Positions 10,827 to 22,280 of a stretch of 64,000 nucleotides of DNA are shown here, piece after piece. Numbering within the stretch: the stretch's first letter is position 1; every line of letters begins with the position of its first letter. The position numbers and the translations under genes are program-made. This stretch comes from Pogonophryne albipinna (Eukaryota; Chordata; Actinopteri; Perciformes; Artedidraconidae). Under the pieces are notes generated by a model. It saw nothing but the letters and a program-made list of their open reading frames with translations, was not told the DNA's origin and made no database searches. The stretch lies in NCBI GenBank assembly GCA_028583405.1, contig CM053256.1, positions 24,959,325-25,023,324 of the forward strand. Direction: 5' to 3'.

Positions 10827-12239
10827 AGTTTGAAAGAGGGACCTTGTAATCGTAACCTTTTTTGAACACGGAGGGTCGAAACATAGCCTTTTTTTTATTA
10901 GTATTTATCCGTCAGTCCACACAGAAAATATGATGCAGTACTTCTGTTTATTATTGGTCACCAGCAATGACCAACTACAAACATCATCCCTACAAATGGC
11001 CAATTACGTGTTTTTCTTTGTTTCACAACCGTGCCTTTGTTCAAATAGGACCCTTTCTTTTTTCGCTGAGACTTTATTATTTACGACTCACTCTGAAAGT
11101 GTTTTTACTTCCATCATTGCAGATCAGTATTCTGCAGCGCTTCTCTGTTGGGATGCATTACCTACAGTAGCTCAGCCATTTTTCACTGTGCGCAGCAACA
11201 TCATTATGCCATGCCCAACTGAGAATACGTTTGATACAGGCAGTGCTTCATACAAGCAGGGTTTTACTACCCAAAATATGTCAGAGTGAGAGTGGTGTTT
11301 CTCACAAAGATGGAGACCTAAGATTGTCTCAACCTCTTCATTCTGCTCCGTGACGGAGAGCGGTGTCGTTTAGTCAGCCATAAAAACTGCTGAGCCATGT
11401 GACTCAGGCTACTGACAGTCAGTATAAGACAGTAGAGTTGATTGGAACTACTCATGTAACGTCCATATTACCCTTCACAGACAAATAACTACCACTGCAG
11501 GAAAAATATGAATAACAAGATTTCTCAAATATGTGGCAATCAACAAATCTAATTTAATTGTAATTAATCAAATAAAAGTTACGCGGTATTATTATGCTTA
11601 TTCTACTTAACAAATTGTTTTAAAATTGGAGCTAGTTGTACGATCAGATACTCTTTACCTATGAAGCTTTCTTCAAGACTTTCACAATCTTTTACATTTG
11701 AAAGCTAGGATATGTAACTTTTGATAAAACGTCCATATGGTAACCTTTAAATCTCAGAAATTAGAATTTCCTATGACAACTTCATGTTGATGACAAGAGT
11801 TTGGCGAGTTTTAACCCTTTGGATTTTGTACCAACACAAAATGATAAGCTGTAAAATATCAAATGTACTTAATCTTAATCTAAACAGCTATCTGAATTTG
11901 AAGGCAGTGTCTGTATGCACCGGGACAAGATTTTCCTATCGGAGGCATTCTGGTTCCATTTTGAGTCTAGTTAATAGTTTGTCTAGTATTGACCAATCAC
12001 GTTGGTAAAGAGGTGTAAAGAGCAAAAGAGGCTGAACCATTGGCCGATATGCAGTCTTTGAACACTTTAGCTATCGTATGACAATAGTTTTGCTTTGTAT
12101 TCCTCTATATTGAAAATAAAGAGGTATAAAATGAGATTGTTATTAGGACTGTGACAACAACCGCTGCACGGAAGGAAGTTTTGACCCAGTATCCCCTAGC
12201 ATAACCTGAACCCCAGAACAATATTGCCTCTAAATTAGC
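10827..12239. other. Noncoding sequence
   Basis: A 119-codon frame at 10930-11289 has no recognisable domain. No splice-flanked exon, repeat or RNA gene was identified. Confidence 0.4.
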
Positions 12240-12247
12240 CTCTAAAG

Positions 12248-12572
12248 TAGGGGTGCCCAATACGTCGATCGCAAAGGTAGTGTGTTTTTATTTATTATAT
12301 AAAGTTAGCCTATCATCCATCCTGACCATGGCATTTGCCACTTGATTGACGTACAGCCAGGTAAGCCAGTCCGAGTTGTATTGTGCCATACGGGTTCATG
12401 CAGTTATGAGGGGGCCTCACCTCCTCATCTAAAGCGCAAATGCGGCGCAATTAGTGTAGGCACGCCACCGCGCTCGCGACACAGATTGGGCAGGGGCGGC
12501 CCTGTAGGTAGATCTTTTGGGCTTGGTCATTTTAAAAGTAGCTCCCAAGCTGAAAAAGTGTGGGCACCCCTG
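12248..12572. mobile_element. hAT MITE with exact 8-bp TSD
   Basis: The termini are TAGGGGTGCCCAA on the left and GTGGGCACCCCTG on the right. The expected first base C has become T on the left. The direct repeat CTCTAAAG flanks it exactly (12240-12247 and 12573-12580), the 8-bp TSD of hAT insertion. Subterminal sequence ('acgtcgatcgc', 'aaaagtagctcc') resembles the larger hAT at 49460-50865, so it is probably a nonautonomous relative. It is 325 bp and noncoding. Confidence 0.85.
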
Positions 12573-12580
12573 CTCTAAAG

Positions 12581-13589
12581 CTAGCTGTTTGCCCCCATCT
12601 TCCCCATCATCCTTGTGCTAATAGTATCTAACTGTCTCCTGGTTCCAGCTACAACAGACGGATGTTCCTTTAACACACTCTCAGCTTCGCACCTAGGCAC
12701 AATGCTTAATTAGCTGAATGTGAGAGGTATCACCCCAATTATGATTCACTGTGTGAGTCCTCAGCTAGCGACTCTCTATGTCTGTGTTGCCAGAGGTGAT
12801 ATTGAGTTTCCATGACAATTATACATGGATGTGGAGCTAACAGAAATGGGAACTCTGCAGCTTGTATTCCTGCTGTTTCCGGACAGAACACTACCCTGTC
12901 GTTTTTTTACACATGTCATATCCCTGCTCCAGAACGTGTTGCATGTTTCGCGTTACAGTTACGGTGTAATGTAATTGGACAGCACACTTGAGGCCAGTCT
13001 ACGTTCAGCACCCATACTTATAAAGGCTGTCACAGGAGCGCTGATTTAGGATCACCTGTTGGGTCACATTAAAATGATTTGTTATTCCAGAGATAAAGCT
13101 GAGATTCTTAAACTTAAGTGTTTTATTTAATAATGCAACAATATTTTTCAAACCCTGCAGTCCAACTTTTAAATCAAATATGTTTGATGTTGGGGCTGTG
13201 CCCTCTTTATCCGCCAAGAATGCAATGTTGTTGTTTTTTTAATATTAATTGATATTCCCACAGTAAAACGTATAATCTTTCACACAAACTGCTGCATTTC
13301 TTTATCAAAAAGGAGAGAATGAGTTTGGTGTCCCCTTATTATTTGTATGTCTTATGTGTCCTTTTTCAACAAAAGACATGTTGACATTATGGAAAAACAG
13401 ATACTACACATAAGCAGAGAGCTAGAAGTGAATATTTATTTTTCTTAAATATCTGCTATTATATACCAAATGCTTGGCATGTCTGTGCATTTTCACATAA
13501 ATTATGAAATACCTTAAAAAAATTCTGCTATTTAAGTCCATAAAATGTTGTCCCTCAATGTTGAAAACGAAAGAAGTGTTACAATAATA
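12581..13589. other. Noncoding sequence
   Basis: No gene or repeat that I can support. Confidence 0.4.
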
Positions 13590-13795
13590 CATTTTATGTA
13601 TCAAGTGCTCAAAGACGCTTTACAAAGAAAAGTCAAAATTAAATCGAGCTTGCATTTATTAAGAATCAATATTATTTCCACATTAAAAGCTGAGTTTTAC
13701 TCATGGTTTTGAAGGAGAGGCGGGTGCAGTCTCTGATGTGTTTTGGGACATTGTTCCAGAAGGAGGGGGCAGCGATGTAAAAGGCTCCGTCTAAA
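13590..13795 (-). mobile_element. LINE 3' fragment (L2-like)
   Basis: On the minus strand 13795-13690 translates to a peptide containing DGAFYIAAPSFWNNVPKHIR. That is the C-terminal 'GDRAF..AAP.LWN.LP' motif of L2-like LINE reverse transcriptases. It is followed by 3' sequence with the shared 'gtaaagcgtctttgagcac' tail. It is 5'-truncated to the last ~35 codons and not functional. Confidence 0.7.
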
Positions 13796-14589
13796 AAAAT
13801 CTAGTTTTCAAAATATGAGTGCTTTGGCTACATTTACTGTATCTGTTCACAAAGTTGTCCTATTAAAAGCGACTTTATAACTTTGAGATAGTTTCTAATT
13901 GAGGAACATATGACTTTAGGACTCAATGTGAATTTAAAAAACAACATGAAAGTGAAAAAAACCCTACTGCATAAAACTGCACAGTGAGGTAAGGTCACAT
14001 GTTGGAGGATAGGGGGCAGTATAAGTATGGCTGTATAACTGCTATCCCAGCATGATAATTGCATGAGCAATGGCTCTGAGATTTGAGAGAGGGGAGTGCC
14101 CGCTGTCCCAGACTGTGATGTGGAGTTGTTGGTAAAGCGGAGGAGAAATAAAGCACAGATGTGGGTCAGCTGTGGCCTGCAGGAGGGGAACAGGCCTGTT
14201 AGTTAGCTGCTTCTCTCTGGGAGGCAGGACCCATGCCTCCGTCAGGCGTGCACAATACTGGGGAGATTACTGTGTGTATGGCCTCTAGCCCGTCACCCAT
14301 ATTTTTTACATTTTATTTGAAGCACATGGATGCATTTTAAGCTGCATGTGTGATGCATACATTTCTGTCTTTGCTCTTTGTTTCATGACCTTCTCATTGT
14401 TACCACATCAGCATCTTAATAAGCATGTTGTCTGCATCTGTTTCTAGATGAGGCCTCATTTGCGTATATATGTGTATATGTTTATGTATATATATATGTA
14501 TGTGACTTTTCAGAAAAGTTGTAGGACAGAAATAATCATCTGGAGAAGTTTCATTACAGATAGTAGAGGCTCCTTTTGTATACTTCTGA
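13796..14589. other. Noncoding sequence
   Basis: Contains an AT/GT-rich simple stretch near 14463-14502 ('gtatatatgtgtatatg'). No gene. Confidence 0.4.
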
Positions 14590-14802
14590 AACATACTGAC
14601 CTCACTTTGCAACACTCGGGCTTCTATTGGCTAGCGCTCAAACACATTGTACGTGATCTCTAAGCAGTTGACCAATCACAACAGAGCCAGCCAGCTAACC
14701 AATCAGATCAGACTTTCAGCAGACATTAAAGCATGTAAACATTTCACAGTAGAGGCACGAAATACAAATATGAAACCTTAAAATGAGCAGGATACGTCCC
14801 CT
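14590..14802 (+). mobile_element. TTAA-MITE family A copy, left end degraded
   Basis: Contains the family blocks 'ttctattggctagcgctc', 'acacattgtacgtgat', 'cacaacagagccagccagc', 'ccaatcagatcagac' and the right end 'tgaaaccttaaaatgagcag'. It ends at TTAA 14803-14806. Part of the core ('gggctctggtttcagacag') has been deleted. Confidence 0.7.
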
Positions 14803-14806
14803 TTAA

Positions 14807-15236
14807 CCCTTAGATGCATAAGGTGAGGTGGTTTTCTTAGAGTATCTTTGTAATTACATTTTATTATCATTTCATATTCCAGCTATTCCTCAAAAAACAT
14901 GTTTTGGATCATGTTATTCACATTTTAAATTTAAATGTTATACATTTTAAGAAATTGTAGTTTTTGTATTACTACCCCAAACTTCCATAAGTGGGTCAAA
15001 AATGACCCGCATGCATTTTCTATGGAATTTCGTTTTTTATCAAAATGTAAAAAAAACGTCTAAAATTATAAATAGTGAAATATTAAATATTTCTAGTGTG
15101 AACCAAAATATAATACTAAATATTATACAAGTGATTTTTCTTAACCAAAATGACAAAAATGGCATAAGAACACATATTATTCTAATACGTGTCCTTTTTG
15201 AAGAGTGTAGGGTCCAGTCACTCGTGCATCAAAGGG
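14807..15236. mobile_element. piggyBac-type nonautonomous element
   Basis: Flanked by TTAA at 14803-14806 and 15237-15240. The termini are CCCTTAGATGCATAA and the reverse of CCCTTTGATGCACGA, which pair at 12 of 15 positions. The interior includes a palindrome, GGGTCAAAAATGACCC, and AT-rich filler. The 97-codon frame inside has no transposase features. TTAA target plus CCC-initial termini is the piggyBac signature (established); membership is inferred. Confidence 0.7.
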
Positions 15237-15240
15237 TTAA

Positions 15241-16381
15241 AAAAAAAAAGTATGCTCTTCAGCTACACTGTCTTTTCAAAAATAAACTTCAGTAGTTCAC
15301 ATCTTTCAAACATTCCATTTACATTCCTTTCTGAAGGTTTTTAAAGAGGGGTCAGTTGATAAATCATTTTTAGCCTGAAAGATATTACAAATGAATGGCT
15401 GAATACAATAATTGATGGCGTTATTTAAAGAGATATCCCAAATTCCCTCCATTAAAATATTCAACTCTAATAACAAAATGACACAACCTGACTATCTACT
15501 GTATACATTTCTGTTCCCACCAAATGTATACAAATCAGCACATATCAAATAAGATAATTCATCAGCGTATTTAAACATAACATTTCAGATAAGTTGTTGT
15601 ACAAAAGAAAGTTTTCTTAATGTATGTAATAAACCAAAGGAGTTTCATGCTTATTTCTTTAAGTTAAAAGTAATATTTTCTGTTGTCTCCTAATCATACA
15701 AGACTTTTAGTTTAGTTTTTCACAACATAAATTAATAAATAAGTTGTCAAGGCTTCTTTCATCACCGTATCACAGATAAACCAGATACCTTTACTAAATA
15801 CGTCACAATAAATAGGTTGCTAATGCATTGAAGGGACACTCACACACATTGAGGGCCTGCCATGTGGTTTCCAGTCCTAACAAACCAGAGTGGACACAGG
15901 GTGACTCATCAGCAGATGGCTATGTGTGGCACCTCTCCGGCACCAGGAGCCCTTATGCTTTTACCACCTGGAAGAGGCCCGGGTGACACATCCTCGGCCA
16001 CACGGGACACACAGGAAGGACCGGCACATATCAAACATCACGTCCCAACATTTCTCCTCTTCTCTTCTTTGCTGCTTCTGCATTACCAGCCTGCCCTGTG
16101 CTGGCAGCTTCTCCATCCTTTCCCTCTCCGTCCTGTCCATCTCAATCTCGTCCTCTGTCATCCCCTGATGAACTCCCCTCTTTGGCAGAAACAGGACATT
16201 TGGTATCTTTTCGTAACAACTGTTTTAATCCGCATCACTAGGACAAAAATGTATAAATAATAACAAAAGTAAAACTCAAATCTTTAATACCGTTTATTTT
16301 CTGTTAACCTCTTTTGTTTTAAAATCTGATCTTTATAAGCTGCGTGGTTTATGCAACAGTCTGTAAGAAGACACAACTTTA
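15241..16381. other. Noncoding sequence
   Basis: Starts with an A run after the TTAA. The 132-codon frame at 15862-16260 overlaps a C/T-rich stretch and has no recognisable domain, so I do not call it a gene. Confidence 0.4.
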
Positions 16382-16440
16382 GGCAAGGCAAGTTTATTCA
16401 TATAGCACCTTTCAACCCAAGACAATTCAAAGTGCATCAA
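16382..16440 (-). mobile_element. LINE 3' tail fragment
   Basis: The sequence 'aggcaaggcaagtttatt' followed by 'catatagcacctttcaa' and 'caattcaaagtgc' is the reverse of a LINE 3' terminus common in teleosts. Only about 60 bp remain; no coding part. Confidence 0.5.
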
Positions 16441-18582
16441 ATGTACAATGAAATGCACATGTCTACCATTTTCTAGACTAGACAGGTGTATATGATCCTA
16501 AGTTAAAATAATTATGAGGAAACCATAAAGTTATTAACAGCATAGTTGTTTTGTAAATGTTTGCCCAGAACTGTTTGTACTCTGCATGTTTCATGACGGA
16601 CACACGGCGTTGCACCTGGTCAGGTAGTGCAGGTGGATGAGTCAGGGCCGATGCAGACTCACTGTTAGAGCGCTTGCTAACCCACTCCCCACTAGTTCGT
16701 TTGGAATGTCACTTACTGTGGCGAACGCACAAACGGAGTGAAAGTGTGTGAGGGCAGTTTGGAATTAGGCCTACCTCTCCACAGACACACACTACCCCTC
16801 CTCCCCCACCCCTCAGGTCTCAGGCATCAGTAACAGGCTCCAATCGGCTTGGCCAGCTCACACCTCCCCCCCCTCCTGTCTGTGTATCCTTGCTTGTCTG
16901 GGTTATATTGGGTAGATAAATTAGCACAGTGCCCCACTCTCCTAATGAGGACATGGTCACATGACAGGCGTTTTCCTATGCTTAAGTTAAGCAGTTTGAC
17001 TGATCGATTCCATTATCTCCCGTGTGCAAGAGTCAATGGAACCCGTTCAGAGACCTCCTGGGTATGTACCAACTATATTCACTGGATTCTCCACTCTCTT
17101 TTACCCAGGAGCAATTGCATTCGCTTACGGTGTCTAGCTTTACTTTAAATTGAGGTTTGTTTTGAAGGAAGAGACGGCATAATGTGGGAAAGCCACAAGC
17201 ATAATCAAACATTTTTCTCTGTGCAAATGGAGTCTATTACTAGGGAAATAGTGAGATGGGCTATTTGTTCTATTGGGGCTCTTTAGCAAGTGAATCAAAG
17301 GAGATATAATGGCAAGTTTTTTCTGTTAGAAGCTTCTACCGGCTTGAGCTCTGAACATTCAGATGGCTGATTTCTCATGGTAAAGCCTTGATTTTCCAAT
17401 ATGTTCTGCCTTGAAAGCCTTCAATCTTTTGGATAGTGGTTGTGGAAGCACTATCAATCGATTCTGTTAGAGGATTGTGAAAGGCAAGAGTTTTATTTCT
17501 AAAGTAAAATACATTATCAACAACACTGAAGTTTCCTCTCATAAGAGCCGAATAAAGAGATTTGAACACAATGGGTCTGTCGGAGATGAGTTTGAAAGCA
17601 TTCATCAAGGGAACAGGTAATTTCTCAGCAGTGGCCATAGCGTCTTAACAGGCCACTTGAAAATAGCCCTCCTTTGTTTTGACACCAGATGGTACAGCCG
17701 TCATTAGGCAGCAAGGACAAGCTTCTGAAATGGAGCGAGCTGTGTGTCACTTTACACACTAGCTTTTCACAGACTCATCATACACTTGCAAGATCATTTC
17801 ACTGCTAGAGTTTGATGCCGCAAAATTATTCCCATCTGCCTGAATCATTGTAAAGCTCCAGCAGTAGATGGCTGTTAGACATATCATAACTTTTTAAGAG
17901 CATATAGTGGTTATAAAATAGACAAACAGATGATAGCTGTCATGTTTCACTGTAATCGGAAAGGAAGAATGTGGCACTATGTTTCCACTGTCTGGAATTC
18001 TCTATTGGATGTTGTCTTGTTGTATTGGATACCATATTTCATTGCAAAAGAGATCAGAAGGGTATATTTTTTCAGCAAATGCCATGCAACAAAATTCATA
18101 TAGAACGCAACCTAGTGTCAATTCATCCAAGCAGCATTCAATATGGAGAAAGATTGGATTTTTCAAACCACATCCCACATCAGGCAGTTGCAGACAATTG
18201 TTGCAAAGGTGTAAATCCATCCATATTTAGCCCTGTAACATTGACAGTAAACTGTCTGTATAAATATCCTGGTTACTCTCTACATTTCTTTATACATGCA
18301 TTCTATAAGTCCTTTTGATAACAGAAGCTACACTTAAATGACACTGAAGTTAGCCATTGCTCTCATTAAAGCAACAAGGAAAAACTCCTTTATATTTTAT
18401 TTATTTATACACATACAATCACATGGGATCAGCAAGCTGCTAAGGCGTTTATCTGATCCCCGGTCAGTTTAACCACTGAATGACCTTTTGAGGTAAGAGC
18501 ACTGATATGTAGGGGTCAGGTAGCAGCATGGGTTAGAGCCTGTGAGAGTTAGACCTTCCCGTTCACCTGTCCAACCGTCTAA
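16441..18582. other. Noncoding sequence
   Basis: Frames at 16849-17148 (+) and 17375-17638 (-) are unrecognised and have no splice context. No repeat identified. Confidence 0.4.
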
Positions 18583-18917
18583 CTGTCCAAAGAGTCCAAA
18601 AAGATTACAAAAAATAAAATTGTCTCACCTGTTAGCACAGGTTTTAAGTAAATATTTGTTGTAGCTTATGGATAGTTGTTAGCTAATGCTAACTAAACTA
18701 TTATTGTTGTAACTACACCGCTGTCAAACTGTCCAATGAAGTCCAAAAAGATTATTTAACCCTCCTGTTGTCTTCGGGTCAAATCTGACCGATTTACTAC
18801 TTTCATCAATCATAACTTTTGTTTTACATTCGATTGCATTCAGGCTTTATGATATCCTTCACAGTAGACATTTGAACATATCAATTGCTGATCACCACTT
18901 TCATTGAATTTTGGATG

Positions 18918-19810
18918 ATTTAGTAATAATAATAAATTATATTTCTATAGCGCTTTTCTTGAACCCAAAGACGCTTTACATTTGGGAGGGAGGGTAGACA
19001 AACAAAACAAAAACAAAAAGAAACAAAACAGAAAAGGGACTCAGACTCACGGAGGTCATGGGGGAGGGAGTTCCAGAGCTTCGGGGCTGCCACAGAGAAG
19101 GCTCTGTCCCCAAAGCTCCGGACTTTGGCCTTGGGGGTGGAAAGCAAACCGGCTGAGGTGGATCTGAGGGACCGGGGGGGTTGGTAGAGGATGAGGAGGT
19201 CAGTGAGGTAGGGGGGGCCAGATGGTGGAGGGCTTTGTATGTGAGGACCAGGAGTTTGTAGTGGATGCGGTGAGAAACGGGAAGCCAGTGGAGTTCTTGT
19301 CATACTGATATTCTGTACAAACTGTGAAGTCCACTGAGACAAATGTAACATTTGTGATATTGGGCTATATAAATAAACATTGATTGATTGAGTTCTTTGA
19401 GGACCGGGGTGATGTGATGCCATGATTTGGTGTGGGTGAGGAGTCTGGCGGCTGCGTTCTGGACTAGCTGGAGTCTATTGAGGGATGTAGTGCTGATGCC
19501 GTAGAGGAGTGAGTTGCAATAGTCAAGGCGGGAGGAGATGAAGGCGTGAATGAGTCGCTCAGCTGCAGGGCGGGTGAGAGAGGGACGGAGTTTGGCAATA
19601 TTGCGGAGGTGGAAAAATGAGGTTTTTACAACTTGACGGATGTGGGGCTCGAGGGAGAGGGTAGGGTCAAATATAACGCCACGGTTGCGTGCCTGGGTGG
19701 AGGGGGAAACAGGGGTGCCATCAATGGTGACTGTCAGGTTGGGGGTTTTGCTGAGGGTGGATTTGGAGCCGATGAGGAGGAGTTTAGTCAACTTTGTAAC
19801 ACCCATGGTG
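18918..19810 (-). mobile_element. L2-like LINE, 5'-truncated, nested in piggyBac-type element
   Basis: Minus-strand reading gives a LINE reverse-transcriptase C-terminal region: LLLIGSKSTL, then RLDYCNSLLYGI, RLQLVQNAAARLLTHTK, HITPVLKEL, then after an insertion PPYLTDLL, PPRSLRS, and GDRAFSVAAPKLWNSLP. It ends with a (TAA)n run at 18922-18935, the reverse of an ATT-type LINE tail. The catalytic YADD region is lost to 5' truncation near 19800. The end of the frame is disrupted by an A-rich stretch near 19003-19036. Confidence 0.8.
19291..19397 (+). mobile_element. Short retroposon 3' tail inserted in the LINE, 8-bp TSD
   Basis: A 91-bp segment (19299-19389) interrupts the LINE frame between HITPVLKEL and the next conserved block. 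It ends 'gggctatataaataaaca' plus (TTGA)n, the 3' end of a teleost LINE or SINE family. The direct repeat GAGTTCTT (19291-19298 and 19390-19397) flanks it. It is on the plus strand, opposite to the host LINE. Confidence 0.8.
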
Positions 19811-19914
19811 TTCCCAGTGGCGCGGGAAAATTACCGCCATAAAGAAAAGGAATTAGTAACCATCCGGACCAGATAAAACACACACAAAAACAAACACACT
19901 AGGTGTGTGTGTGT

Positions 19915-20032
19915 GTCCCTTATGTGCCCATCCCCCCATGTGAATCACACCTGGAACTCACAAACACACACAGAACAATTTGATACATTTCCCGCTCTTA
20001 TGTGCCCATCCCCCCACATGGATCACACCTGG
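19915..20032. repeat. Two-unit tandem duplication inside the piggyBac-type element
   Basis: The motif 'ttatgtgcccatcccccc' followed by 'atg..atcacacctgg' occurs at about 19919 and again at about 19998, a period of about 79 bp. Just upstream is a short GT run. It belongs to the right part of the piggyBac-type element. Confidence 0.7.
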
Positions 20033-20505
20033 CACACGCAATACATGTTCAGTGTCTATTCTTTGTATATTTACTGCAGTTTTTCATGTATACCAGTAGT
20101 CTGATACAATATGTACAATTTGAAAGGGTGTTAAATTAAATTTGGTAATGATTAATGGTTGGATGTAATAGCAGTTAAAACAGGACCGGTCAAATTTGAC
20201 CGCGAACACCAAAGTAAGGGGAGGAAAACAAAGACAATAGGAGGGTTAGAAAAGAAAACGGATAACTTTTGTCCAACTTGATCTAGTAAGCTAGTACATG
20301 TTTGTTTTAGCTTGAGGATAGTTTTAGGCTGCATTCAAACTGTCTAATAAAATCCAAAAGGTTTATAAAAGAAGTTAAAAAAAGAAAACTAATAACTTTT
20401 GTCTCACATGTTGGCCTAGTTTTTAAGCACGTGTTTATGTTAGCTATTGGATCTTTTTTTGGCTAATGCTAACTCAATTATTACTGTTGTAACTATACCT
20501 CTGTG

Positions 20506-21711
20506 CATTACCACATATTTCTGAATTGATTTACTTGTAGCCAGGGAAAACAAAGATGGGTTCCAATAATGTGGATTTGTCCAACTGAGTTGCAAATAAT
20601 GTATGCTAGCAGCTCAACATTTGTTTTGGCACGTGTAGGACCACATGCTTCACTTTTTATTTGTTGTATTTAGTCCAGTTGATGGCATATGCACCTCAAG
20701 CTGGTCTGTCAAGACAAAAAAAATCATTGTTTTGAAGAGAGGTTTTGTTGTTACGGGCGTTACGCACATATAAAGCACAATTTGAGCTGCCAGATAACAT
20801 GTAGGCTACTATAAAAATGTATTATTTCCTTCATATTGGATTGTATTGGTCTCATAATGATTTGGTCAGGACTCTGTCGGCTTTTGGTGCCTAAAGTAGG
20901 CCTAGATCCACACGTACACACACACACACCTCGCTTGACTCAGACCAAGATCAAGTGAAATGAGCACTCAGGACATGTTTCTAATCTTCCCCACTGTACC
21001 CTTAATCCACTTTGATCAGAAAGAGTGGATTTGGTTTTACACTCTAAGCAGGGACTTGGTGGCCCAGATACGCTGCCTGATGACATTCTGGAAGAACAGG
21101 GAGAGGAAGAGGACATATGGCCACATATTCTCTTGAATCATACCAGGATCTGCTAATACCAACATTTCATTTTCGCTGTCTTTGCACGTGCTGCATTAGT
21201 AGTTGTACTCCATATTTGCTAACAAGGTAGACCCAGATATGTCACACATTCCCATAAAAATGACATAATCGGACAGTTTAGACTTCAGGCGTATGGCCAC
21301 AGGTCATACATGTATGGGATTTAGCATAAGATTTAGGTGAACGCATAAATGTCAAATCTAATCTGCAAGGGAAAAACATCAGAATTCAGTATGCTTTTCA
21401 ACTGCAGATTGAACCTGGCATGTGAGATGAATCTACAACCACTCGACTTACTGACACTCCTGTGGCTTAGTAATCATCAGAAGCTGGATAGAGATTGCTT
21501 TAGTGTCCTTAATGCTGTATGTTATGTCAACGCCAGAATGTGGAAACTCCCCAGGGATCATAAATACTCCGTGATGCCTGATATCACCACAGTAAATCTG
21601 TTCACATGTCCTCTAACATGACTAATGTGCAGATGGACACACACAAATACATGCAGAGACAGGATTTGCATTGAAGCTACTTCTCGTCTACTAAAGAGAG
21701 GTGCAGGAATA
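20506..21711. other. Noncoding sequence
   Basis: Short CA run near 20913-20928. The 90-codon frame at 21349-21621 is unrecognised. No gene supported. Confidence 0.4.
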
Positions 21712-22103
21712 AGTCCTAAAACTCGAAAAAGACTAAGCATTTTACCACTTCTGATTCCCCCCGCCTCGAAGTCAAGGGCCTTTTTAAGGTTTTTGTGGTT
21801 GTGCAATTGAGAGAACTAAACGTCATTGCGCCGAACGTTATCTCACTTTAGCTTAGCAGTGGTGATGCATCCGTACGTGCTGTAGTTCGCTTGTAGCATT
21901 ATGTTAGCTTTTTATTTCTTCTGATAGCGTTTAAGCTTCAAAAAACGGTCTGTGTTGTGTGAATATGTGGAGATTATCCTTTTAAATTTAGCTCATTTTC
22001 TGCAATATACCAAAATCCCTTTGCTTTTTGACAAGAGAGCCCTTGTCGCGTTAACTTCCGGGTCGGCCCACAACAATTCATCATCACTGCACCACTCTAC
22101 AGC
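21712..22103 (+). mobile_element. Dispersed repeat family X, copy 2
   Basis: Matches 7930-8389 at 'aagtcctaaaactcgaaaa...taagcattttacc' on the left and 'tgcaatataccaaaatccc...catcactgcaccactct' on the right. A related right end also lies inside the hAT at 46629-47785 (about 47240-47340). Noncoding. Confidence 0.55.
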
Positions 22104-22280
22104 CCACATCTGTTCCCAATGAGGAGTTATTGATGAGGCTTCATCTGGACATGTATACTGCAGTACATGTGCTGTATGTTGCAAACAGTACAGTATTTGT
22201 GCATATATGAATATGTGGTGGTTAGATTTGTTGCATGTTTAATTGAACAGGGATGGAGATCAAAAATGATGAATTATGCA

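Larger units (their letters stand above)
18760..20244. mobile_element. piggyBac-type element carrying a nested LINE
   Basis: Left junction TTAA (18756-18759) then CCCTCCTGTTGTCTTCGGG. Right end is AAAGACAATAGGAGGG then TTAG, a one-base variant of TTAA. The 13-bp termini CCCTCCTGTTGTC and GACAATAGGAGGG pair with one mismatch. Both ends have an inner 'GGTCAAAT.TGACC' palindromic motif. Without the LINE (about 18918-19810) it would be about 600 bp. No transposase frame survives. Confidence 0.7.
18583..20505. repeat. Three-unit tandem repeat, middle unit split by a transposon
   Basis: Unit 1 (18583-18728), unit 2 (18729-18759 continuing at 20245-20339) and unit 3 (20340-20505) share 'ctgtcc/ct..aa.tccaaaaag', 'taacttttgtc.cac', 'gctaatgctaact' and 'tattgttgtaacta'. 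Units are about 125-165 bp and diverged. Unit 2 is cut by the piggyBac-like element at 18760-20244. Its two halves join sensibly at TTAA when compared with units 1 and 3, which serve as internal empty-site paralogues. Confidence 0.7.

Noticed and set aside
10930..11289. 119-codon frame
   Set aside because: AT-rich, no codon bias or domain.
15862..16260. 132-codon frame in a C/T-rich stretch
   Set aside because: Overlapping frames on both strands are open over the same low-complexity sequence; no domain.
16849..17638. Frames at 16849-17148 (+) and 17375-17638 (-)
   Set aside because: No splice context or family similarity that I can recognise.
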